DNA of 64,000 nt from positions 3,846,501 through 3,910,500 of the forward strand of contig NZ_FNLB01000006.1 in the NCBI RefSeq assembly GCF_900104145.1. The letters are read 5' to 3'. This document shows positions 8,266 to 17,276 of this stretch, in pieces. The first letter of the stretch is position 1; each line of letters opens with the position of its first letter. The notes beneath the pieces are model-generated. The model did no database searches, had not been told where the DNA came from, and saw only the letters and a list, made by a program, of their open reading frames with translations. The translations under genes and the position numbers were made by a program. The DNA is from Pseudovibrio sp. Tun.PSC04-5.I4 (GTDB lineage: Bacteria > Pseudomonadota > Alphaproteobacteria > Rhizobiales > Stappiaceae).

Positions 8266-9201
8266 TTACGAGTCAAACAAACTGGAAACTGAACGTTCCT
8301 GTGCAGTCCGGCTGATAGCTTCGCCAATAAGTGGAGCAATGGAAATTGTGCGGATGTTTGGAGCAGCTTCTACAGCAGCGGTTGGCTCGATGGAGTCCGT
8401 GATCACCAGTTCCTTGAGCTTGGAGGCTGAGACACGTGCTACTGCGCCGCCTGACAGTACACCGTGTGTGATGTAGGCTGTGACAGATTTTGCACCAGCT
8501 GCAAGAAGTGCATCCGCTGCGTTGCAGAGAGTTCCACCTGAATCAACGATGTCGTCCACGAGGACACAATCGTAGCCGCTCACATCACCGATGATGTTCA
8601 TGACTTCAGATTCTCCAGGCTTGTCGCGTCGCTTGTCAACGATGGACAGAGGAGCCTCGATGCGCTTTGCAAGTGCACGCGCACGAACCACACCGCCAAC
8701 ATCTGGAGACACAACCATAACGTTTGTGGTGTCATAGCGCTCTTTGATGTCTCGGGTCATCACAGGCGCGCCGTAGAGGTTGTCGGTTGGGATGTCGAAG
8801 AAGCCCTGAATCTGCGCAGCATGCAGGTCGAGTGTAAGAACTCTGTCTGCACCTGCATGTGTGATCAGGTTGGAAACAAGTTTCGCAGAGATTGGCGTAC
8901 GAGGCGCTGACTTCCGGTCCTGACGGGCGTAGCCGAAGTATGGAACCACAGCAGTAATGCGGCGTGCTGAAGAACGACGAAGCGCATCGATGATGATGAG
9001 CAGTTCCATCAGATGGTCATTTGCAGGATAGCTGGTGGGCTGAACGACAAAGACGTCCTCACCGCGTACATTCTCCTGGATTTCAACGTAGATTTCTTGG
9101 TCTGCAAAGCGGCGAACCTGGCACTTCGCCAATGGTACATCAAGATACTTTGAAATCTGCTCGGCCAGGGCGCGATTGGAGTTACCCGCGACGATTTTCA
9201 T
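8266..9201 (-). CDS. prs: Ribose-phosphate pyrophosphokinase
   Basis: It makes PRPP from ribose-5-phosphate and ATP, feeding purine, pyrimidine, His, Trp and NAD synthesis and the Apt reaction in this window. Visible motifs are VRRFADQEIYVEIQENVRG, the ATP-site PYFGYARQDRK, HAAQIQGFFDIPTDN, and the PRPP loop CVLVDDIVDSGGT. I use the ATG at 9201 (311 residues, start MKIVAGNSN as in the family); an upstream start would add 48 unrelated residues. A strong terminator follows, so transcription is partly separate from rplY. Confidence 0.97.
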   Translation of the reverse strand: MKIVAGNSNRALAEQISKYLDVPLAKCQVRRFADQEIYVEIQENVRGEDVFVVQPTSYPANDHLMELLIIIDALRRSSARRITAVVPYFGYARQDRKSAPRTPISAKLVSNLITHAGADRVLTLDLHAAQIQGFFDIPTDNLYGAPVMTRDIKERYDTTNVMVVSPDVGGVVRARALAKRIEAPLSIVDKRRDKPGESEVMNIIGDVSGYDCVLVDDIVDSGGTLCNAADALLAAGAKSVTAYITHGVLSGGAVARVSASKLKELVITDSIEPTAAVEAAPNIRTISIAPLIGEAISRTAQERSVSSLFDS

Positions 9202-9435
9202 AACCCGCAAGTCCTTCTTGGGCTTTGATCTCACCCGTTGACATTTGTCGGTGGTGAGGTTGAAATTTGCGTCCCTAGGTGGAACCCGATTTCTTCTGGT
9301 AAGGAACCCTGATGGGTCGCCTTGGGCGCCTTTTAGCAACCTCACCTTAAGCCGACAATAGCCAGATCACACAGCTACGTCGCTTTTTTGGTAAAGCTAA
9401 GCTGTGCAATCTTGTATCTATTTGATTTTGTTAGG

Positions 9436-9939
9436 TCACTTGCTGTGAAGCCATGCTTCTAAAGATGCAATAGTTCTTGAAGCGATTCTTTTCAAAGAAT
9501 CGCCGGAAACTGTGTTCCATGGATCACCAGAGTTGCCACCGGTCTGCTCTTGACCATCGATACGGTGAACTCTGTTACCATTTGCATCAATAATATCAAA
9601 TACATAGAAGATAGTGGTGGTGTATTGATCACCTGCCGCAGTCAAGAAGCCTTTGACCCGGTATGTAGCAGGTGCACCAACGCGGCGAACGAGATTGAGA
9701 TTCGCTGCGCTTGCGCGATTCCCTAAATTTTCAGCAAGCTCGTCTGCGGCATTACCTGGTAATCCGGTCAGTTGCTCAAATGCAAAAGTTGCTTTTGCTG
9801 GGGCTACTGTTGGTGGTGCAGATTTGGTCTCAATCATGTCCCCGATGCTGGAAGGGGGAAGTGGATTTGCCGCACAGCCTGCAAGGATCGCCATTACGGC
9901 AATGATTAGTACCCGAGGTGAATGTACAAGCTTCAGCAT
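9436..9939 (-). CDS. Predicted outer-membrane lipoprotein of unknown function
   Basis: The 167-residue protein has a type II signal peptide with lipobox ILAGC (Cys about residue 21), followed by a Pro/Ala-rich linker. The C-terminal 110 residues alternate in beta-like segments (TYRVKGFLTAAGD, TTIFYVFDIIDANGNRVHRIDGQE) resembling lipoproteins with a penicillin-binding-activator or YajG-like fold. I cannot assign a function. The residue after Cys is Ala, not Asp, so delivery to the outer membrane is expected. It lies upstream of prs on the same strand with 234 bases between. Confidence 0.75.
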   Translation of the reverse strand: MLKLVHSPRVLIIAVMAILAGCAANPLPPSSIGDMIETKSAPPTVAPAKATFAFEQLTGLPGNAADELAENLGNRASAANLNLVRRVGAPATYRVKGFLTAAGDQYTTTIFYVFDIIDANGNRVHRIDGQEQTGGNSGDPWNTVSGDSLKRIASRTIASLEAWLHSK

Positions 9940-10013
9940 GTCAGTCCTTAAAGTCCGCTCAGAGAATCAAATTGGGGTGCCCATAGATTCGTAAAGATTA
10001 ATTATGGCAGTCT

Positions 10014-11192
10014 TTACCCTGCCTTCACAGGGAGGTCGAGAGAAAGCTGTGATAATGCTTCCGGCCCATCCTCATGAGTGATGTAAGATTGGCCCAATGT
10101 CATGGCTGTTTCGCTATCTGAGTCCATGATGATCATGTGCATAAACAGAACCATGTTCTCCTGAATTTCATGGGCATTCTCTTTGAACGCCAGATAAGGA
10201 GGTTCCATCCAAGTTGGTGTGAACCGAGCGCCAAGAGAGTATCCGCAGGAGTTTAAACGGTGAGGCATCAAGCCGCGGTCATCTAGAATATGTGCGTGGG
10301 CGGCAAACAAATCCCCAAATGTGTTTCCAACCTGCATGGCTTGTTCAACTGCGAGCAGGGCATCTTTGGCTGCGCGGTGCATTTCCAGATGGCGGGGCGT
10401 TGGTTCTCCGACAATGACGGTTCGCATGGAAGCTGCATGATAACGGCGGTAGACACCCGCCCATTCCAACGTCAGTTGATCATTTTCGGAAAGCGCTCTG
10501 CGGCCAGATTTATAGCGGCAGAGGAGAGCATCGCGTCCTGAGCCGATGACAAATTCATTGGCCGGATAATCACCACCGCCTTCAAAGATGACACTTTGCA
10601 TTCTGGCGAGAATGTGCCCCTCACTTGCTCCGGGCTTGATTTCTTCCATGGCCGCAAGGAACGCCTCATCAGAGAGCTTTGCTGCTGTGCGCACATAGTC
10701 CAGTTCAGCTGGGGATTTGATCAAGCGAAGAGAACGAACGATGTCGGAGGCGTCTTCAACATCAGCAAAGGAGTGCAGGGACTCATCAAGCAAACGTCCA
10801 TTGGCTGCTGTAAGGCCATGGGTGTCGTACTCTACGCCAATACGGGTGCCAAGAAGGTCTAGGTCAAACAACAGCTCTTTGACCTGTCCCACGGGGGACT
10901 TGCCAGCTACATCCATCCAAAGGCGGACATCTTTGAGGTTGGATGTGTTTTTAGCCTGTCTCAAATCTGCTGAGCGGGTGAGGAGGATCGGTTCTTCACC
11001 GCTGCGATAAATGAGGCACTGAAAGAAGCAGTAGCCGAAACTATCAAATCCTGTGAGCCAATACATGCTTTCCTGCGCGAAAATCAGCAGGCAATCCAAA
11101 TTACGTTCTTTGAGTTTTACGTCCAGAGCCGCACGTCGCTCAGCAAATTCTTCCGGTGAAAAGTGCAGGGCCATGGCCGTCTCCCAATCCAT
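10014..11192 (-). CDS. M24 (pita-bread) family protein lacking the metal ligands, creatinase/ectoine-hydrolase-like
   Basis: 392 residues: an N-terminal creatinase domain (about 1-145) and a C-terminal pita-bread domain. In aminopeptidase P the metal is held by Asp, Asp, His, Glu, Glu. Here these positions read LEWAG (Glu), YHAAS (Ala), CGYSLG (Tyr), LFMHM (His) and LGQSY (Gln), so the dimetal site is gone. This resembles creatinase and DoeA-type ectoine hydrolases, which work without metal. No doeB or other ectoine gene is adjacent. It is often annotated as Xaa-Pro peptidase; a peptidase role is unlikely. Confidence 0.8.
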   Translation of the reverse strand: MDWETAMALHFSPEEFAERRAALDVKLKERNLDCLLIFAQESMYWLTGFDSFGYCFFQCLIYRSGEEPILLTRSADLRQAKNTSNLKDVRLWMDVAGKSPVGQVKELLFDLDLLGTRIGVEYDTHGLTAANGRLLDESLHSFADVEDASDIVRSLRLIKSPAELDYVRTAAKLSDEAFLAAMEEIKPGASEGHILARMQSVIFEGGGDYPANEFVIGSGRDALLCRYKSGRRALSENDQLTLEWAGVYRRYHAASMRTVIVGEPTPRHLEMHRAAKDALLAVEQAMQVGNTFGDLFAAHAHILDDRGLMPHRLNSCGYSLGARFTPTWMEPPYLAFKENAHEIQENMVLFMHMIIMDSDSETAMTLGQSYITHEDGPEALSQLSLDLPVKAG

Positions 11193-11246
11193 AGTTTTGC
11201 AAAGCGATTTGTAACCGAGCCTACTCTGGCTAGTTTAAGAGTAAAA

Positions 11247-12014
11247 TCAAGAGGTCAACATGATAGTTGATATCTGTCGCCCGTAATCTGGCTCTTTTCT
11301 GTGCGTGGTTCTTCGGTAGGAAAAAAACCTATCAGCATCTGCGTAGGTGCAGAGCTGCAAATCGACCACTTGTTTGAGGCCAAGAGTATCCAGCTGCGCT
11401 TTGATGAAGCCCGGTAGATCAAACATGCTGTGATCAGCTTGCTTTGAGGGACTGAAGTAGTGCTGGTTGTCCTCTGATCTATCGAGAAATCGCTGGACGA
11501 ACTCTGGTCCGACCTCATAAGCCCCTTGGGAAATCATCGGCCCCATTACTGCAGTGATGCGATCAGCCTTAGCGCCTAATTGCTCCATTGCGATAATTGT
11601 GTTGGGAAGGATACCGTCAAACGCCCCTTTCCAACCAGAGTGAGCAGCTCCGATTACACCAGTTTCATGATCAGCAAAAATAATCGGCCCGCAATCTGCA
11701 GTTAGGATGCCAATCGCGAGATCTGGTGTGTTGGTCACGAGTGCATCGGCGCGTCTGTCGTCTGCTTCGGTAAATGGTGAGGAGACGGTCAGGACTTTGG
11801 AGGAGTGAATTTGATAGGGTGTTACCAGTTGGTCTGATGTGGTTCCCATTTGGGTGGCAACGCGCTTGCGGTTCCCCAGCACATGCTCGCGGTTGTCATC
11901 GGACCCAAGGCCAACATTCAGGCCTTTATAAATGCCGGTGGAAACGCCGCCTTCGCGTGTGAAGAAACCATGTGAGATGGTGGGGATCACCTCAAAGACT
12001 GGCGCTTTAATCAT
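11247..12014 (-). CDS. pgeF: Peptidoglycan editing factor PgeF (YfiH family)
   Basis: PgeF removes wrongly inserted L-Ser from the peptidoglycan stem precursor; older names are laccase-like or polyphenol oxidase. The 255 residues show the zinc/catalytic triad motifs: YQIHSS (His), TADCGPIIFAD (Cys) and GAAHSGWKGAF (His). It ends with the usual FFSYRRTTHRKEPDYGRQISTI. It follows midA after 25 bases on the same strand, part of the lgt-midA-pgeF cluster. Confidence 0.95.
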   Translation of the reverse strand: MIKAPVFEVIPTISHGFFTREGGVSTGIYKGLNVGLGSDDNREHVLGNRKRVATQMGTTSDQLVTPYQIHSSKVLTVSSPFTEADDRRADALVTNTPDLAIGILTADCGPIIFADHETGVIGAAHSGWKGAFDGILPNTIIAMEQLGAKADRITAVMGPMISQGAYEVGPEFVQRFLDRSEDNQHYFSPSKQADHSMFDLPGFIKAQLDTLGLKQVVDLQLCTYADADRFFSYRRTTHRKEPDYGRQISTIMLTS

Positions 12015-12039
12015 CGACTTCTCCCGCTTCTGTGGTCAT

Positions 12040-13131
12040 TCAGCTGTTAAAAGGTATGGGCTGGATTGCACTTGCCGTCAGACACAAAACTTTGAAAAGC
12101 GTTCCCATTTTATCTGGTGCGGCGAGGCGTTCCACATCCTTGCGGATTTGGTCCTGATCGAGTGTGGACTTTCCTGCGCCTAACTGTCCAGCACGTTCCA
12201 GCAGGCCAAGAGCCAAAAGGAAGTCGCCTTGTCCAATCGGTCCATGCGCGTGAGCGCCTTCAGCTTTCGCTGCATTGGCAAGGGCTTGGAAATTGACGTG
12301 TGCTGTCAGATCAGCTTCACCACAATGCTCCAGAACAGAAACGTATTCATGGCTCTTCATTGCCTGGAAGCTGTCGCCAGTTGCCGTTTTGGAATAGCCA
12401 TAATCAATGACTAGAGCTGCGCCGCCGTTCTCTTTGATCCGTTGTGCGATGCTTGACGCAATTGCGTTGGATGCCGGAGAAACCTCTAATGTGTCTCCCA
12501 GCTTTGCCTGCAGGTTGGCTTTGGCCACATCAACTGGAGACAAAGTGCCGGAGCCAATGCCAATAGCGAGTTCTTGGTCGTCATTAAGGCCAACACAACG
12601 CTCACGCCAGCCTGTATCTGTTAGCTGGTACTGGTGAATTGGCAAGGCATCGAAAAGCTCGTTGGCAACCAGAAGAGTTGGCCCTTTCGGGATGTTCTGA
12701 AGGTTGTCGTGCCACTTGATCTCATAGGCTTTAAGCTGTTTCTTTTGTACTTTGCGAAGAGATGGGCTTGTTTCTACGAGATGGATTTGGGTTTGTGCCA
12801 GCATCTGTGGGCGCAATGAGATGACGCGAAGGATGTCCTTCATCAAGGTTCCACGGCCCGGACCGATCTCGACCAGCTGGATAGGGTCTTTAAGATCCTG
12901 TGAAATCCACTGATGCAGCAACCATGCGCCGATCAACTCTCCGAACAATTGCGAAATTTCGGGTGCCGTCGTGAAGTCACCCTTTGTCCCGAATGGTTGC
13001 TGGGTCATGTAGTACCCATGCTTTGGATCAGACAGGCACAGGTTCATGTACTGGGCAATTGTCATTGGCCCATGATCAGCAATATGTTGCTTGATTTTGG
13101 CAAGAAGGGGCGTGGTAACTGTTCCGGTCAT
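12040..13131 (-). CDS. SAM-dependent methyltransferase, MidA/NDUFAF7 family
   Basis: Homologues of mitochondrial NDUFAF7 (MidA), which dimethylates an arginine of the 49-kDa subunit during complex I assembly; the bacterial substrate is presumed similar. The 363 residues contain the family block YMNLCLSDPKHGYYM, GDFTTAPEISQLFGELIGAW, the SAM motif LVEIGPGRGTLMKDILR, ANELFDALPIHQY and ALVIDYGY. I use the ATG at 13131, ten bases after the lgt stop; an upstream start would overlap lgt. Confidence 0.93.
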   Translation of the reverse strand: MTGTVTTPLLAKIKQHIADHGPMTIAQYMNLCLSDPKHGYYMTQQPFGTKGDFTTAPEISQLFGELIGAWLLHQWISQDLKDPIQLVEIGPGRGTLMKDILRVISLRPQMLAQTQIHLVETSPSLRKVQKKQLKAYEIKWHDNLQNIPKGPTLLVANELFDALPIHQYQLTDTGWRERCVGLNDDQELAIGIGSGTLSPVDVAKANLQAKLGDTLEVSPASNAIASSIAQRIKENGGAALVIDYGYSKTATGDSFQAMKSHEYVSVLEHCGEADLTAHVNFQALANAAKAEGAHAHGPIGQGDFLLALGLLERAGQLGAGKSTLDQDQIRKDVERLAAPDKMGTLFKVLCLTASAIQPIPFNS

Positions 13132-13141
13132 TTGGGGTTCT

Positions 13142-13999
13142 TTATTGTGCGGATGCGTTTTTTCGAAGAGCCCAAAGCACAACAAGTGCTCCGATGAGAA
13201 CCATTGGAAGGCTTAGCAGCATGCCCATTGTCAGGAAACCTGACAGATAGCCGATGTGGGCGTCCGGTTCCCGGTAGAATTCCACGAATGTGCGCGCAAG
13301 GCCGTAGCCAATCGCGAAGCTCCCTGCGAGAACGCCGGGCTTTTTTAGTAAATGAAAGCGGTGAGACAGCACTCGAAGCACGATGAATAAAACCAGCCCT
13401 TCTAACCCGGCCTCATAAAGCTGGCTCGGGTGACGTGGTTCTGGCCCGCCATTTGGGAACACAACTGCCCAAGCAACATCCGTTGGGCGGCCCCAGAGCT
13501 CGGAGTTGATAAAGTTCGCAATGCGACCAAAAAACAATCCAATCGGCGCTGCAATCGCTGCCAGATCGAACATGGACCATACGGACAACCCACGTAGTCT
13601 GGAATAAAGGATCAGCGCAACAATCATACCCAGCAGGCCGCCATGGAAGGCCATGCCGCCTTCCCAAACTGCAAAGATATCTGCCGGGTTTGCGAGGTAA
13701 TAGGGCAGGTTGTAAAACAGCACGTACCCCAACCGACCACCTAAAACGATGCCGATGGTGGCCCACATTACGAAGTCGTCAATGTCTGTCTCATTGGGAT
13801 GTGATGCCTTGCCCCAAAGGCTGGTGTTGCGAACGGCGAGGATCATATAGCGCCAAGCCAGCAGGATACCGGCGATGTAAGCCAAGGCATACCAACGAAT
13901 GGCCAGTGGTCCGAATTCGATCAGAACCGGGTCAATCATCGGGAATGGGATAGCGAGAAGCGGCATATGGAAACCTACAGTTATTGGATGTGCGAGCAT
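13142..13999 (-). CDS. lgt: Prolipoprotein diacylglyceryl transferase
   Basis: This inner-membrane enzyme moves diacylglycerol from phosphatidylglycerol to the lipobox cysteine of prolipoproteins. The 285 residues form about seven membrane helices. Diagnostic motifs are AFHGGLLG (catalytic His) and GRIANFINSELWGRP, with ARTFVEFYREPD near the C-terminus. Either the ATG at 13999 or one 33 bases later could be the start; neither ribosome site is decisive. It heads the cluster with midA and pgeF and diverges from the UbiK-like gene. Confidence 0.97.
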   Translation of the reverse strand: MLAHPITVGFHMPLLAIPFPMIDPVLIEFGPLAIRWYALAYIAGILLAWRYMILAVRNTSLWGKASHPNETDIDDFVMWATIGIVLGGRLGYVLFYNLPYYLANPADIFAVWEGGMAFHGGLLGMIVALILYSRLRGLSVWSMFDLAAIAAPIGLFFGRIANFINSELWGRPTDVAWAVVFPNGGPEPRHPSQLYEAGLEGLVLFIVLRVLSHRFHLLKKPGVLAGSFAIGYGLARTFVEFYREPDAHIGYLSGFLTMGMLLSLPMVLIGALVVLWALRKNASAQ

Positions 14000-14174
14000 T
14001 CCGATAAGTGAAGGGTCAGGTCAAGTGGTTTGTCGCTTGTGTTCAACACAACCTTTCGGCATTCACGTTACTGACAAGTTCTTTGTACTTCTGGGCTCAA
14101 TTCTGCTCTCAGTGCTTGAATATCGAGGGCCGGACCAATACTTGTTTGACAGGTACAATATTTATGAGGACGCC

Positions 14175-14459
14175 ATGAGCCAGTCTCCAAATCGCATGTT
14201 TGACGAGTTTGCCAAGCTGATGACCGACGCCGCAGGCGTTGCACAGGGCGCAAAGCGGGAAGTCGAAACCGCCTTCCGCGCGCAGATGGAACGTTTCATG
14301 GCAGATATGGATCTGATCTCTCGTGATGAGTTCGATGCAGTTAAAGATATGGCCGTGAAAGCTCTTGATGAAGTAGACAAGCTGGAGGAACGCCTTGCGG
14401 CGGCTGAAAAGCGCCTGGCTGCTTTGGACGAAAAAGCAGAGACCGAAGACAAGACGTAG
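14175..14459 (+). CDS. ubiK: UbiK/BMFP-domain coiled-coil accessory protein
   Basis: The 94-residue protein matches the BMFP (YqiC) family: an amphipathic N-terminal helix (NRMFDEFAKLMTDAAGVAQG), a central RAQMERFMADMDLISRDEFDAVKDMA segment and a C-terminal coiled coil with Leu/Glu/Lys heptads. In enterobacteria UbiK helps the ubiquinone hydroxylases of the Ubi complex. I use the ATG at 14175 with GAGGA upstream; the long in-frame extension towards 13899 covers the lgt start region and is not coding. Assignment of ubiquinone function here is by family. Confidence 0.88.
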   Translation: MSQSPNRMFDEFAKLMTDAAGVAQGAKREVETAFRAQMERFMADMDLISRDEFDAVKDMAVKALDEVDKLEERLAAAEKRLAALDEKAETEDKT

Positions 14460-14739
14460 GTCTGGCGGGAATTTACATGTGAATATGCTGTGGGCGGCCT
14501 TGAGTCGTCCACAATTTTCGCAATGAACTGTCTGTTCCCCCTATAGGGCAAACTCCAAAACTATCGGTATATTGGCAAAAAGGGGATTCGATGTGATGCA
14601 TGAACAGTTCCTTCCGGAACTTCCTTTGTAGCGCACGGTTCTAGCCAAGAGCACGCAAGTGTCTGGTCCATGATCAATCAACCCACCTTTGCTTGGTGGG
14701 GGTAGAGTAACCATTCCTCAAACGGAAAGAGGACCGGAA

Positions 14740-15240
14740 ATGAGCCTAATTGAGTTTGAAATGGAACGCCCCCTAAATCCGGTTGATACCATCGAGAATT
14801 TGGCAACCGGGAATGACTGGTCGTTTGAGCGTCTAGGCGATGACGAAATTTCTATTTCAGTCACAGGAACTTGGTGTGATTACCATGTCACGTTTTCCTG
14901 GATGGAAGAAGTAGAAGCACTGCATATGGCAAGTGCGTTTGACCTGAAAGTTCCAGCTCCGCGGAAAGATGAAATCGTTCGTTTGCTTGCGCTCGTTAAT
15001 GAGCAGCAGTGGATGGGGCATTTTGATATCTGGGGCCGAGAAGGTGTTGTTATTTTCCGCCAGTCATTGTTGTTGGCTGGCGGCGCTGAAGCCAATCCTG
15101 CGCAAATAGAAGTCCTTCTTTCCAATTCACTTGATTCCTGTGAACGCTATTACCAAGCGTTCCAATTTGTTGTTTGGGCTGGCAAAACGGCGCAGGAAGC
15201 AATGGAAACAGTGATGTTTGAAACCGCCGGGGATGCATGA
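14740..15240 (+). CDS. YbjN-domain protein
   Basis: 166 residues with the YbjN fold related to type III secretion chaperones: GNDWSFERLGDDEISISVTGTWCDYHVTFSWMEE at the N-terminus, then APRKDEIVRLLALVNEQQWMGHFDIW. The role is unknown; in alphaproteobacteria this gene commonly precedes proC, as here, where the stop overlaps the proC ATG by four bases (ATGA). The ATG at 14740 has AAAGAGGA about nine bases upstream. A CCACC/GGTGG hairpin lies in the leader (14684-14703). Confidence 0.88.
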   Translation: MSLIEFEMERPLNPVDTIENLATGNDWSFERLGDDEISISVTGTWCDYHVTFSWMEEVEALHMASAFDLKVPAPRKDEIVRLLALVNEQQWMGHFDIWGREGVVIFRQSLLLAGGAEANPAQIEVLLSNSLDSCERYYQAFQFVVWAGKTAQEAMETVMFETAGDA

Positions 15241-16058
15241 AATTAACGAATGAACGTCCGCTTGTTCTTATTGGAGCAGGTAAAATGGGCGGTGCTATGC
15301 TTGCGGGTTGGATGAAGCAAGGTGTTGCTGCCGATTGTGTTGTGGTTGTTGATCCTAATCCCCTTACGGAAATGGTGGATCTTTTCCGAGCTCATAGCAT
15401 CAACTGGCATAAAACCGTGCCTGAAGGTGTTGTTGCCGGCGTGCTTATGCTGGCGATTAAGCCGCAAATGATGGAAGCCGTCCTACCGGCTCTGACGAGC
15501 CTTGCTGATGATCGCAGTGTTATTTTGTCCGTCGCTGCAGGAACAACAATTGCTCGTTTCAAAGATAATTTTGGTGCTGATCAACCCGTTGTGCGGGTTA
15601 TTCCAAATACTCCCTCTCAGGTTGGGCGCGGCGTAACTGCGGGCTATGCCACTGCAGAACTTACGCAAGACCAGAGGGATCTGGTCAGTTCCCTGCTGGA
15701 ATCTATTGGTGTGTTCCTTTGGGTTGATACGGAAGAGCAGATTGATTTTGCTACAGCTGTTAGCGGATCCGGCCCTGCTTATGTCTTCCATCTTGTGGAG
15801 GCAATGAGTGAAGCTGGGAAGCGTTTGGGGCTTGCACCTGAGCTTGCGGAAGCGCTTGCGCGTGGGACTGTTAGTGGTGCAGGGGAGTTGCTCTACCAAT
15901 CACCTGAGGACGCGGCTGTCTTGCGCAAGAATGTAACGTCTCCGGGCGGAACAACAGCGGCGGCTCTTTCTGTCTTGATGGGGGATGATGCTCTCGCAGA
16001 CCTTATGAGTGAGGCGGTTGCGAAAGCTGCTCATCGTGCCACTGAGCTTGCGGGCTAA
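15237..16058 (+). CDS. proC: Pyrroline-5-carboxylate reductase
   Basis: Last step of proline synthesis: reduces P5C with NAD(P)H. The 273 residues have the Rossmann motif GAGKMGGAML, then MLAIKPQMM, RVIPNTPSQVGRG, the signature FATAVSGSGPAYVFHLVEAM and the SPGGTTAAAL block. Translation is coupled to the YbjN-like gene through ATGA. A terminator follows. Confidence 0.96.
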   Translation: MKLTNERPLVLIGAGKMGGAMLAGWMKQGVAADCVVVVDPNPLTEMVDLFRAHSINWHKTVPEGVVAGVLMLAIKPQMMEAVLPALTSLADDRSVILSVAAGTTIARFKDNFGADQPVVRVIPNTPSQVGRGVTAGYATAELTQDQRDLVSSLLESIGVFLWVDTEEQIDFATAVSGSGPAYVFHLVEAMSEAGKRLGLAPELAEALARGTVSGAGELLYQSPEDAAVLRKNVTSPGGTTAAALSVLMGDDALADLMSEAVAKAAHRATELAG

Positions 16059-16087
16059 TTGTTTTCTTGTTTTGTTAACTTTTAAAG

Positions 16088-16119
16088 TAAAGCCTCGGTT
16101 ACTAGCCTGAGGCTTTTTC
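16088..16119 (+). terminator. Terminator after proC
   Basis: AAAGCCTC/GAGGCTTT hairpin with a run of five T. Confidence 0.8.
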
Positions 16120-16196
16120 TTTGTAACTGTATGGTTCCTGTGTGTATGATTAGGTGTTGATGCGTAGATAGACCGCCGGTCACACAGGAGCGTGCA

Positions 16197-16889
16197 ATGC
16201 CTACCGAAAAGACCCATCAGAAAGTCACCGCAAGTTTTATCGAGCTGCTGGAAACTCATCGTGTTGATGAGGTGACTTATGCTGCGATAGCCGAAAATGC
16301 AGGTGTGAAGATTGACGTGGTTCGGGCATGTTGCAATGGAAAACTTGACCTCCTTGCTGCCTTTATGAGTGAGCTTGATCAGAAGGTTCTCAAAGAACGT
16401 GATCCTGATCTGATGACTGAGACTGCGCGTGATCGTCTGTTTGATGTTTTGATGTGCCGCATGGATCTTATGGAGCCACACAAAGAGGCGATTAGAAACG
16501 TTCGCAGGACCGCGCTTAAAGATCCCGCTTTCGCCATGCATATGCATAAGCTTGTGGTTCGCTCAATGAAGTGGATGCTTGTTGCGGCCGGTATTGAAGA
16601 GTTTGGCCTGCGCAGTGTCGGCATGTCCAATGCGCTTGCTGTTGGATTTGAGCGAGTAGGGCGAATTTGGCTGGAAGATGATGTTCCTGGGCATCCAAAA
16701 GCCATGGCTGCTGTTGATGACATGCTTGCAAATGGTGAAAAATGGATGGGACGGGCCTGCCGTGTCGAGAAGGTGGCTGCACCATTTATTGAAGGCTTCG
16801 GGAGATTGTGCAAGGGTCCGCTTCGGTCTCAAAGAGATGATATACGGCCTGATACTTCCAGCGATGGAGCCAGCGAAGTGAACCCATGA
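16197..16889 (+). CDS. TetR-like/COQ9-related protein
   Basis: 230 residues. Residues 8-55 form a TetR-type helix-turn-helix (FIELLETHRVDEVTYAAIAENAGVKIDVV...) but the recognition helix is atypical (ACCNGKLDLLAAF). The rest is helical with Met-rich stretches (MHMHKLVVRSMKWMLVAAGI) and resembles the COQ9/TetR superfamily, which binds isoprenoid lipids. With a UbiK-like gene 2 kb upstream a ubiquinone link is possible but unproven. It has its own leader after the proC terminator and csaA follows 21 bases later. Confidence 0.65.
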   Translation: MPTEKTHQKVTASFIELLETHRVDEVTYAAIAENAGVKIDVVRACCNGKLDLLAAFMSELDQKVLKERDPDLMTETARDRLFDVLMCRMDLMEPHKEAIRNVRRTALKDPAFAMHMHKLVVRSMKWMLVAAGIEEFGLRSVGMSNALAVGFERVGRIWLEDDVPGHPKAMAAVDDMLANGEKWMGRACRVEKVAAPFIEGFGRLCKGPLRSQRDDIRPDTSSDGASEVNP

Positions 16890-16910
16890 ATTTGAAATAT
16901 TGAGAAAATT

Positions 16911-17267
16911 ATGGACCAAACAGAAGATACTAAAACGATTTCAATCGACGATTTCCTGAATGTTGATATTAGAGTTGGAACCATCATTGAGGCTGAAGAT
17001 TTTCCTCAGGCTCGCAAGCCCGCCTATAAGCTGAAGATTGATTTTGGTGATGATATCGGTGTGAAGAAGACCTCCGCACAGATCACCGTGCATTATACAG
17101 CGGACTCCCTTGTGGGTCGTCAGGTACTCGCTGTGGTGAATTTCCCGCCGCGTCAAATCGGACCATTCATGTCTGAGGTGCTAACCTTGGGTTTGTCAGA
17201 CACAAATGGCGATATTGTTCTGTTGAAGCCAGACCTTGCGGTGCCAAACGGGGGCAGAATGCACTAA
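16911..17267 (+). CDS. csaA: tRNA-binding OB-fold protein CsaA
   Basis: The 118-residue protein is a compact OB fold of the EMAP/tRNA-binding type: ISIDDFLNVDIRVGTIIEAEDFPQARKPAYKLKIDFG, then KKTSAQIT, GRQVLAVVNFPPRQIGPFMSEVLTLG and a C-terminal KPDLAVPNGGRMH. CsaA in Bacillus has chaperone and tRNA-binding activity. Length matches the family. It converges with the histidine kinase gene with nine bases between stops and no evident terminator. Confidence 0.93.
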   Translation: MDQTEDTKTISIDDFLNVDIRVGTIIEAEDFPQARKPAYKLKIDFGDDIGVKKTSAQITVHYTADSLVGRQVLAVVNFPPRQIGPFMSEVLTLGLSDTNGDIVLLKPDLAVPNGGRMH

Positions 17268-17276
17268 GCGTAGTTT

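Noticed and set aside
13899..14174. Long N-terminal extension of the UbiK-like gene
   Set aside because: It covers the start region of lgt on the opposite strand; the real start is the ATG at 14175 with a ribosome site.
14684..14703. CCACC/GGTGG hairpin as terminator
   Set aside because: No T-run follows on either strand; it is only a leader hairpin.
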